Positions 1 through 11,300 of a DNA stretch of 64,000 nucleotides are shown here, piece after piece. Origin of the DNA: Sinotaia quadrata (lineage: Eukaryota; Mollusca; Gastropoda; Architaenioglossa; Viviparidae); contig CM054179.1 in the NCBI GenBank assembly GCA_028829895.1, positions 67,348,891-67,412,890 of the forward strand, in the 5' to 3' direction. The notes beneath the pieces were generated by a model. That model made no database searches. It was not told where the DNA came from and worked only from the letters and a program-made list of their open reading frames with translations. Each line of letters starts with the position of its first letter. The first letter of the stretch is position 1. The position numbers were made by a program, and so were the translations under genes.

Positions 1-21
1 CAGTGTGTGTGTTTCTTCAAG

Positions 22-365
22 CTACGAGTCTCAAGGCAAATCTAGGATTATGCTTATCTTAGGCTATAAATTGAAAGTGTGTGTGTTTCTTCAAGCTATG
101 AGGCTCAAGCAATGTTCCCTCTAATATTTTCCCTGTGTGCGTGGAACTGGCGATTGTTTTAGTTCGCTATCAAAACTTGTGTGCGGAATTTTCAAACTGC
201 TGCACAGCACTTTCTAATGAGCTGTGCAGCCGTGCACCTTAAAGGGAACATTGGTCTCAAGGCAAACCTAGGATTATGCTAATCCTAGGCTATAAACTGA
301 AAGTGTGGAATCTCAAGGCAAACCTAGGATTATGCTAATCCTAGGCTATAAATTGACAGCGTGGA
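22..365. repeat. 57-bp tandem repeat with an inner palindrome, split by a MITE
   Basis: Three units (about 22-78, 254-310, 311-365) share TCTCAAGGCAAACCTAGG... and the inverted repeat CCTAGGATTA-TGC-TAATCCTAGG (split here). A hAT-type MITE sits in the first unit. Confidence 0.7.
110..253. mobile_element. hAT-type MITE, 144 bp
   Basis: Inverted ends CAATGTTCCCT / AGGGAACATTG. Flanking 8-bp direct repeats GGCTCAAG (102-109) and GTCTCAAG (254-261) differ by one base. No coding capacity. Interior is richer in CpG than the flanks. Confidence 0.75.
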
Positions 366-1084
366 GTTGCAAGATACTGTCCAGCTTTAACAACATCAGG
401 CTAGCCAATACTCAGTTATATAAATCTTGACAAACAATGCAACTGTTGCACAAGAGGGCAGCTACAACATATACTCTAATCTGGCCACAAGATACTGCAA
501 GATTAAAAAGTATAAAATCGCTATGGGCACCACTATTTCTTGAGCATAGAGCAAACTAAAATCTGAAGAAGGGTGTCACAACTGCAGTTCCATGGAATTG
601 CAGGGTTCAGTAAGAGGTCACTAGGGGTTCCACGAGAGACTGTGATTAAAAATAAATAAGCATTGTAGATATAGTAATTTTTATTCCCTGAGACCTGAAA
701 ATTATTTAAAGGGGTTTTCTAGGGTAAAAAGGCTGAGAAAGGCTGGTCTATAGGCTAGTGATAAAATGTTTTGGGGGCCTGATTTTATTATATTTTGAGT
801 ATTTATTTGGGCCAGATAATCTGATGTGATCTGCCTGCAGATCGTAGTGTCTGCCTTACATATACTCAGCTAAGCATAACTTTGCTAAAACGTTTTTTAT
901 GCTTGTATTACTCCTCATTGTTTGGTCTGGATTTATGAATTAGTTCATTTAAATAGTCTTTGAATGCTATTAATTTATATCTATTAATTTATTAAATTAT
1001 TTCAGTTAATCTTTTTTGCATATTACTGTCTCCCCCCAAATAGAATAATTTTGTAGTGAAAATGTATTTTAGTCTTTATGACTT

Positions 1085-2220
1085 TCATAAGGCTAGGATC
1101 ATATTTGCATATTCTTTCATATTGTGTGGATCTTTATTGCATTTTCCTCTGTGACTTTCATATTGTGTAGATATTTATTACATTATCCTCTGTGACTTTT
1201 ATATTGTGTAGATTGTGTCTGCATTATCCTCTCTGACTTTCATATTGTATAGATCTTGTCTGCATTATCCTCTGACTTTCATATCAGCATTATCCTCTGA
1301 CTTTCATATTGAGTAAATCTTGTGTGTGTACTCCTCTCTGACTCATATTGTGTAGATCTTTAATGCCTTAATCCTTAATCTTTATGACTTTTACAGTGTA
1401 TAGACTTCACTGGTGCTAATAGCATATAAATATCTTCTGCAAATATAATCTCTGTGACTTTTATAAAATATAGATCTCGTCTGCATTAATTTTTGTCACT
1501 TTCTGATGTGTAGATTTCATTGGCATTAAGTTTTATGTCATTCATAAAATGTAAATCTCATTAGCATTAATCTTTGTGACTTTCATGAGGTGTAGATTAA
1601 TGCAGACAAAATCAACACATTATGAGTCACTTTGATTAATGCAGACAAAATCTATACATTATGAGAATCACTTTGATTAATGCAGACAAAATCTACCCAC
1701 GAGAGTCACTTTGATTAATGCAGACAAAATCTACACATTATGAGAGTCACTTTGATTAATGCAGACAAAATCTACACATTATGAGAGTCACTTTGATTAA
1801 TGCAGACAAAATCTACACAAAGAAGTCACTTTGATTAATGCAGACAAAATCTACACATTATGAGAATCACTTTGATTAATGCAGACAAAATCTACCCATG
1901 AGAGTCACTTTGATTAATGCAGACAAATTCTACACATTATGAGAATCACTTCGATTAATACAGACAAAATCTACACATTATGAGAGTCACTTTGATTAAT
2001 GCAGAAAAAAACTACACATTACGAGAGTCACTTTGATTAATGCAGATGAAATTTACACAGTATGAAAAATAACAAAGTTAAGATGAATGCAGACAAATTC
2101 TGCATATTATGAAAGTCATATTGATTAATGCAGATGAAATTTACACAGTATGAAAATCACTCTGTAGATTTTGTCTGCTTTAATCTTTGTGACTTTCTTA
2201 AGATTGTGTTGATTGTATCT
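1085..2220. repeat. About 38-40-bp array in two opposite orientations ending at an exon
   Basis: From about 1085 to 1595 units read GTGACTTTCAT...TGTAGAT..TCTGCATT; from about 1596 to 2150 the same unit appears reverse-complemented (GATTAATGCAGACAAAATCT...); at 2160-2220 it returns to the first orientation and runs into the acceptor of the exon at 2225. Confidence 0.85.
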
Positions 2221-2224
2221 GCAG

Positions 2225-2344
2225 GTTTTGGAGGAGGCATGGATGCAGTTGTGGTAGCAGAAATAATTCGATACTCACCACTCGAGCATCGGACTTATGT
2301 CTTATCCATTCTTTTGGGAATTAGGCAGCTTGCAGTTTTAACCA
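2225..2344 (+). CDS. MFSD8: MFSD8-like exon a (TM4-TM5 region)
   Basis: Acceptor ...ATCTGCAG before 2225 and donor GTAAGT after 2344; enters in phase 1 and leaves in phase 1. It encodes a Gly-rich helix start (GFGGGMDAVVVAEII) followed by SPLEHRTYVLSILLG, the MFS loop with conserved ER/HR-T pattern. A large tandem array ends at its acceptor. Confidence 0.8.
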
Positions 2345-5300
2345 GTAAGTATGCAAATTTTTCGAGTGTGAGGATGTATGCATGCAGGCATGATTTGTCC
2401 ATATAAATATGTAATGTAACTTCATATCTAATTTAGCTCCGGAAAGCTAGTTAATTGTTTGTGTATATGATTTGTTATTTCATACCTGTGGTTAATCCCA
2501 TTCATTATATTATGTTTGTGGATGTTAGTACATTTGTGTTGACATAAGAACCATAAGAATTATAGTCAATACGTTTTCAAGCAAATTTATGATTACATGT
2601 CATATTTTGCTATGTATAGCAGGGAACATAATGGTAATGTTTCAGCAAAACACAAATAATAAATGGAACATAGTGTATATTCTGACAGTATGTTACTTTT
2701 TTATTATTAGAAAAGCCCATACAAAACACATTTCTTAGGAATCATTTTCAGTAAACATAAAATTTGAGTATATCCTGTTTAACATTTTTGAGGCATGCAA
2801 TAAACTTGACTCGCTCACTTAAATTTCCTGTTATAGTAATAAGTATTGTCTTATTCTCTTCCTGTCACCCTTTTTAATATGCAGTGGCAGTTAGCATTTG
2901 ACAAAGCATATGTACTGTCTCTATTAATATTACAAGTACTCTTCCTTAGCCACTTAATATATATTTTTTAAAATATTTTTTTCCCCCTGCTAACCAGATT
3001 TTATCAATTTATTTATTTATTTTAAAGTAGCCACTCATCTCTTTCTGCTATCAGTTGTAGATTTCAGTTACTGACCAACTGAGAAAATTAGATTGTATAC
3101 TTAAAACATTTTACTGTCTTTATTTTTGTATTATCTATGTCTAGTTGTGTATTCAAATGTCTGTTTAAAATATTTTATATATTCAAATGCACATGTGAAA
3201 CATACACTTTCACATATGCATTTTCAATCATATCAGGTTTAAACTTTTAATTTTGTGTTTTTATATGTGTACATGCAGTTGAATGTGAGACATATTATAA
3301 TGAAGAACTTTTTCATGTGTAATTATTGACTTTCCACATTGTATTCAATATTTTTTTTAATGAGTAGACATTAAGAGATATATACGTTAATTTATCAGTT
3401 CATCCCTATTCTACTCTCTCCATTTGTCTCCTTTTCTTTTAACCTCTTTCCTGTCTCTTTATTTTAACCTCATTCCTCTAATTAACACGCAATCACAGCA
3501 ATCAAATTATATAAGCTTTGAATTATTATTTGCCAATGTAAATGGTTTATTAACAGTTCCCACACAAATGTTCTGCATAAACCTTTGGGGTATTGTTGTT
3601 TTCACAATATAGTATAATTATGCTGATGATTTAATTTTAATAGCTAAGTGGATTTGATTCAATTTAATGCAAAATATAAAGAAACTCTGTTGTTTTTGGC
3701 CCCTTTAAAGATTTAAATAATCAGGAAGCTAGTTAATTGCCAGACTTCCTCTCTTAGCGCTGCTAGTCTAATTCATTACTCATTCTATGGTAATTGTATA
3801 TTAAAAATTATTAATAATTAAATAGGAAGGAAATGTGTTAAAGTGATTTGGAAAGTTGTAAAATTATTAGAATATACATTTTAATTATGATTACAGTTAA
3901 ACTGCAAGAATGAACTTTTAAATCCAATTTAGCAGTTAAAAAAAATCTTTGCTTGAAGCCTAGTATATTAAGTATATAATGTCAGTTAATATCAGTCTAT
4001 CACTTCTTCTATTGCAGTCTGCTATTCATTTATCCTCCCCTTCTTGTGCCCCTCTCCACTGTCTTTGTCAACGTTTTCATTCTCCTTTCCTTCTGTCTTT
4101 TCATTCTTCCTGTCCTTTCCTTATGTGATTTCTGTTTGTGTGTATGTGCATACATGCACTTGCATGTGTCTCAGTCTGTCTGTCTCTCTACTCATGTCCT
4201 CCCTATTCATTTCCCTCTTTTTATTTTGTCATGTTCTCTCAAATACTCTTTCATTCATACTTCTGATGTCTCTCTTTTATTTCATTTTCTCCTGTTTTCT
4301 TATAATTATATCTCTCTTTCTTGCTCCATCTCTTTGTCTTTTTCTTTATTTTCTCTTTGCTAAATAACATCCCAGATCCCTTGGGCACGAAGGCTGATAG
4401 ATCGCTGACCTTATGTCTGGTTTAAAAAAACAAACACAAAAAAACTTGCTATGGTACCAAACCACAATGTAAGCTGGCAGGGGTGACTTAGAAAAAAATG
4501 AATAACATGCACATCAAATTCGACCCCCACAAAAAATAAAAAATAAAAAAATAAAAATAAAGTAAAAAATTAAAATGAAAGAAAAAGGAAAAAATAAAAA
4601 ATAAAACAAATTTATAAAATATGTCTCAATACAGTTTTAAAATAATTTATTTAAAACATTTAAACACAATCTAATGAACATTTCTCTACATTCCTTATGT
4701 AATTTTATAGAAATAGAACATAAATATGGCAGATTGTATTATTCACTTTGGATTATGGGGTGGTGAAGTGGAAGATGATTTATGTTATTGCCCATATTTT
4801 AAGAGCTTGTTCAGATACCCTCACACACTTTACAAAGGATTCTGGGTACATTATTTTTTTCATGTTAATTAATCACAATTTAATTTCAATGTATTTTGAA
4901 TTTGGAACAGTTCCTGGCTTGGTGTTTTGTTTGTGGAAACCAGACTACAGGATCATCACACTTTCATTCAAGAAGTCACCATCTCCAGATGTGAGTATAT
5001 CAGTGCATATTATTGTATAACTGATGTGGGTACCTATCAGTGTATATTATTGTATAACTGATGTGGGTACCTAAATTTGTCAGTGATTGTTATTGTAAAA
5101 CAGATATAGATATCTGTGATGTATATGTGGGTGAATACACTATTGATGTTAGTTTCCTGTACTAAATAAAGTCCACTCACCCCAGTCACTTTGTGATTGT
5201 ATACATGCATGTATACAGCCACAAAATGATGTAATTGGTCCCTTGCTAGATAGATAGATAATTAGTTACAGGTTCACCCTATTCATTCTCAACCATGCCT

Positions 5301-8300
5301 ATCCAGGTGTACAAGTTGATGAAATAAACAGAAACATCTGATGAATAATGATTAATATGGCTGCTTAAAGATATAATAGCAAGTCACAACTTTGTTGCAA
5401 TGGCAATGGCACAAGAGACATGCCTAGTCTATGTAAATAAAGTTATAACATACAATATTAATACCTAAGTGAGATCAAAGTTGATAAGAATCAATAAGTT
5501 TACTATGTCTAAATATAACTTGCATTTTTATCTCTACTGAGAATTATGATTCTGCAGTAAACTCACCCCACTGGGGAAGGTACTTCTAAACCTACCATAG
5601 TCAGATAGAGGATGTCTCCCAGTCAGATTTGCTGACTGAGGATGAGTGACTGATGGTTAGGCTAAAATGAGGTAGACTGGCTGGAAGGTAGTAAGTAGTT
5701 GTTACCAGAACTAAGTCAAGCAGGAGCCAAATTCTGTGTACACTTTGTACAGTTGAGTTCAAAAACTGCAGGACAACATTTACAGTTTCGTTTAAAGTGA
5801 TATATGCTTTGAATACTGTATTCACTTTGTTAACATTTTACAGTCCACAGAGCACTCTAGTGACATACCTGGCATAGTACACTGTCAGAACACAGTAAGC
5901 TAATACATGCTTATGTCTTATAATATTACTTAAGACAATAAATAGTAAACAATAATTGTATAGAGACATTCTCAGAGTAAAGAAATAATTCGTCTTAACT
6001 TATGAATAACAACAATGATCATTTCTGCTAAGGAGAATTACAATTATAAAAAATAGCTTGAATATATTGCAATCAAGAGAATAATAGAATATGTTTGCTA
6101 TGAGTAAAGAGATTTGTGCAAAGAAAGGCTAGAAAATTGTCTCAGGTAATATCTCAGGTAAAAGCAACAGTTATTACAATAAAATGAGAAACACATTTCA
6201 GCAAAATATTATGCTAATAATGTGTGAGAAAATAAAATGTTTAATAATTTTTATATAAAAGTTTAGCAAAAGAAATACCCCTTCACATTTAGAAATAGTT
6301 GAAAGTTAAAACAAGAAAAAATATCATATTACCTCATGATGAGGTAAATTTCTGCCCAGTCAGAATGACGCATTTATTCACATCCTCTAAGTGATGGCCC
6401 AACTACTTATGTTTGCCTTTATATACAATTTCAGATAAATTACTAGAAATTTCTATTAATTTTTAGGTTTTTCTCACCTAAATGTATTGCATAATTTTGT
6501 CAGTAACATGAAGTAAATAAGCAGCACTTAGGCATGGATAGTGTACATTCTGGTTCTGCATATATTCTATGTATACTTCCAGAAACTCTAAGTACTATTC
6601 AAGTCCAAGATTTCTGGGCTTCCTTATAGTCTAAATTAAGTACAATTGTTCATGTATGGTGCTGCGACCTTGCATTCCTACTTGTTGACCAGGCAATTGA
6701 GAGAGAGGAAAGGGGAAGGAAACTTAATGCTTTACCAGTATTAAATCTCATGCTTTATTAAAAGAAATTTCTCAAAGAGTTGGTTATATCACAACACTTA
6801 TATTTGTCTGCATATTATTGTACAACAGAAGTGAGAATGTAAAATTGCCAGTGCTATTTATTGTAAAACAGATTTAGGTACCTAAATTTGTCTGCATATT
6901 ATTGTACAACAGAAGTGAGAACCTAAAATTGCCAGTGCTATTTATTGTAAAATAGATTTAGGTATCTGAATTTGTCTGCACATTATTGTATTTGTCAGTA
7001 TAAAAGCATATGAAACAGATATATACATGTTTGTGATGCCAACACCACATAGTTAATGTTTATTATTATTATTAATATTAATTAATCACCCATAACTAAT
7101 TATAAGTGATGAGAATCTTAATTTATGTTATTAATATAATATGTCGTGCAGTTGTTCAGCAGGTCTACCATGTACTGGGGTAAGATGTTTCAACCAAAAT
7201 ATTTATACTTGGTCTAGGCCTGGGGCTTTCCAGTGTGCCATCTTTCTTACCTTTTTCTTGATATCATTCTCACTGATTGTGACATTGCATTGTTCAGGTA
7301 TTTCTTTATGCTCATCTTTCAATTCCTTAAGCCATCTGGCTGAGGTATTAAGCATATTTAGGTTGCTCCAAATGTTTTCACAGAAGATCTTGGTGTCCTG
7401 AATGTTTGGCATTTGTTGTTATGTTCTGAAATTTCCTTTAAGTTCTGATATAGTCTTCCAGGGTCACTTCAGAATGTTTTGTTTTGTTGGAATTGCTGAC
7501 CTCTTGCAGTGTATCTCTTCAGATGATGACTGGGTCCTTTAAGTCTTTGCTTTGCATCTTCTATTGTGGTCTTAATGTTTCAGCATTTGAGGTAGTATTT
7601 GTTGACTAATGTTGCCTTTAGTTTTCCATTATTTTGTGCTGCTGCTGTCATTTGGCTTATTTTTCTTCTAGTACACTCTATTTTCTTTTCTTCCATGGTG
7701 GTACTGATGGTTTCTTTGTTTGTACTGTGTCTGGCATATTTTTCAATTACTTTTGCAGTGGTGTATATTAGACTATTGGTTTCTGTGATATCTTCAGTGG
7801 AGATATGTTTAAGTATTTAATTTGCATTAGAATTGCATTCCTTAGAGCTTTGTTGTTTTTCAGTCTTCTTGTTGGAGTTCTGCCTACATGTCACTTACCT
7901 CTGTCCATGAAACCTTTTATGTCTTCTAACGAGCATTGTTGTTCTTCATTGAATTTATTTGGAATTTCTCCTGTGCTAGTCAACTGGATTTGACTGCTGT
8001 GAGGTTGTGGAAGTTTCATTGTCTTCTATTTCAGTGCATCAGGTTGTAGTATTCATTTGTTGCTGTTCTATCTTTTGTAGTTCTAGGGCTGTAAGAAGCT
8101 TATTTTACATGATCATTCTCTTCTGGTCCAGGAGTCGCTGTCCACTGATAATATTATCTGGATGATGTTTGAGCCAGAGTTCATGCATCCCTTTTCTATA
8201 TCCTCTTGCTGTGGGTTGGCTTTGATAGTAAGAGACCATTATTTGTGTTTTCATCTCAGGTCCATCTCCTTTGAGTTTCTGCTTGCCTTTCAGTAGCCCA

Positions 8301-11300
8301 TTTTTTGCTAGAATACCCCAAAACATCAGTGACTAGTGTAGACCTTGTTGTTGTAGTAGTAGTTATTGTTGTCATTGTTGTCATTGTTGTTGCTTTTGTT
8401 GTTTCTGCTGCTGTTTAATTTTTAATTCTTTTTTTCAAATTATTATGCTATCCATTACATTATGTTGCAGATTGTAGTGATACTGCTTTGGACAATATTA
8501 GCTTTGATCATCATGTGTATTTATACAGAACTTTCATGCCTCAGGTTACCCCCCCATCCTTCTTCCTATAGTATTTCTTCTTCCCACTCCCAAATAGTTT
8601 ATTGCACAGGTCAAGGTAATACAAGACCTCACTTACATGATAAGGTCAACTTTGAGGGCAGTAAGCAGGACAAAAGACATAATAATGCAAGATTGCATTC
8701 ATGTGGCAAGGTCAACTTTGAGGGTAGTAAGCAGGACATAAATCAGCCAGAGCTAGTTCCATCTCCAAGCACTGTTGTGCATTCCAGTCAAACATGTGGG
8801 GAGATGCTTGTAGAATCTTCAGAAATGATTGAAGAAGCAGAAAAATACATCCAGCTGATGGCTGAGAAATCATTCAATTCACAAGCAATCTCACAGTCAG
8901 CAAGGGAAGGTGCATATGCTGTATTGAGCAGAGAGGAAAGCTTCCATGAAGGGGATGAATGTCAAATGTCCACATCCTTCAATCACAGTCACAGAACAGG
9001 CAGAAGCTCTGACACAGAAAGAGAATGTGTTGATGGTCCAGATACAGACCTGTCTGCGGCTATGTCTTGTGAAAGCTTTGACCATAATAGTTATCTAGAA
9101 AGGAGCTGCATGCCTTTTGAAGAAGAACAGTCACAGTCATTGTTACATCTACTCTGTCATGGTAAGTTAGTTGCTCTTTGTCTTACTCATATAAAATCTC
9201 TTACATTTTAGCCGTAGAAAACAGCAGATGTTCATGTGATTTGTTTTTCAACACAGTTGAACTTATTTTATTTTCTGGTTTAAATGCTACAAAGAAGGCA
9301 AAGTGTTTTAATAATTCCCAGACATCATCCCAGGTATGATGCAGAGACTGCAGTCTTGGGAAGAGAACAGTACTAGAGAAAATTTACAATGTAGTCAGGG
9401 TCTTGCAAACTATTGTTTACAACTGTATGGAGATTATTTGAAAAGAATAAATTGTTTTCTGTTTTTGTTGTTTAGTTTTGCCAGAATGTGTATGTATCTG
9501 CATGCATTTAAATTATTAATGCACGGAGGTTAATGCATCTATGACTGAGTTAGTCAGTCAGTTTTTTTCTTTTGATGGCCTAACTAAGGGCACTGTCTGG
9601 TCTGACTGTCTTGAGTGGACTGACAAACTGACTTTCATGGCCTGACTATCTGCAGTGGATTGACTAGCTGTCAGAGCCTGACTAGCTACAGTAGATTGAG
9701 TCAGGACCCATCTGTCTGCAGTGGATTGACTGTCAGGTCCTGACTAGATGTAGTGCATTGAAAAGCTGTCAGGGCCTGTTATATGCAATGGACTGAAAAG
9801 CTGTCAGGGCCTGTCTATATGCAATGGACTGACAACTGTCAGGGTCTGACTCCAGTTGACTGACAATCCAGGGCCTGACTGTTTGTGTGGATTGACAAGC
9901 TAACTCAGTTGACTGACAAGATGCCTGTCAGAGTCTGGCTATATGCAGTGACCTAATGAACTGATTTCCCTGATAGCCCCTGGAATAATCTGTTAATTTT
10001 ACTTAATTAGCAATTCCCAGTTAGCACGATCTAGCTACTCAAGATGCTTTTTGACAGCTATAGACCTGTTATAAAACATTCTCATAATTCCCATAATAAT
10101 TTACTTTGTTTCTTGTTATGATAGCCTCTTGCTGCTTCTCTTGGTCCAGGACTGCTTCAGGTCTGCTCCATAAACTTTTGACATACTCATATATGTTCTA
10201 TAGATTCTTGACAATTTCAAGTCTGTTCTGTCGGCTCTTGACCACACCAAGTCTATTCTATAAACTCTTCACAGATTCGTACATGTTCTGTAGATCCTTG
10301 ATAGTTTCAAGTCTTTTCTGTTGGCTGTTGACAGCATCAGGTCTGCTCTATAAAATATTTGACACAAGTCAAATATCTGTTCTGTTGGTTCCTGATAGCA
10401 TTGAGCCTGTTCTATAAACTCATTGATATTCTTATATCTGTTCAATAGACTTGGTAGCCTTACACCTGTTCTCTAGATTCTTATGCTGGCAAAATCCCCA
10501 AGATTTTTTAAATGTAAATTCTACTTACTACCATCAGTCTTGTGTTCTGTAGACTCTTGACAGAATCAAGCCTGTTATGTTGGCTCTTGACAAAATCAAG
10601 CCTGTTCTGTAGACTTTTCTCTGCCTCAATCCTGTCTATGACAGCCTTGAGTCTAACCTGTAAAGTCTTAACAACCTCAAGCCTATTGAGTTGAATCTTA
10701 ACAGCTACAAGCCTTTTCTGTAGACTTTAGATTGCCTCAATCTTGCATGTGATGTCCTTGAGTCTAATCTGTAATCTCTAATCTAAACTACAAGCCTATT
10801 GTGTAGAATCTTAAATCACAAGCCTTTTCTGTAGAATTTTCACTGCCACAAGTCTATTCTGTAGACTCTTGACTGTCACAAAAGTGTATTCTTTAGAATC
10901 TTGACAGCCTCAACTTATTAAGTCCATTCAATAGACTCTTGACAGCCTCAGTCAATCCTGTTCAGTAGATCCTGTTCTGCAGGCTCTTGACAGCCTCAAT
11001 CAATCCTGTTCTGTAGACTATTGACAGACTCAATCAATCCTGTTCTGCAGGCTCTTGACAGCCTCAATCAATCCTGTTCTGTAGAGTCCTCAATCAATCT
11101 TGCTGCAGGCTCTTGACAGCTTCATTCAATCCTGTTCTCTAGACTCTTGACAGACTCAATCCCTCCTATTCTGTAGACTCTTGGTAGCATCAGTCAATTC
11201 TGTTCTATAGACTCTTTGCACTGTAGACTTGTGACAGCCTTAAGACTTTTCTGTAGATTGATGACAACCTTATGACTCTTCTCTGTAGACTTGTGACAGC

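Noticed and set aside
4044..4367. Two overlapping Ser/Leu/Phe-rich frames of about 105 codons
   Set aside because: Polypyrimidine low complexity gives hydrophobic translation in any frame.
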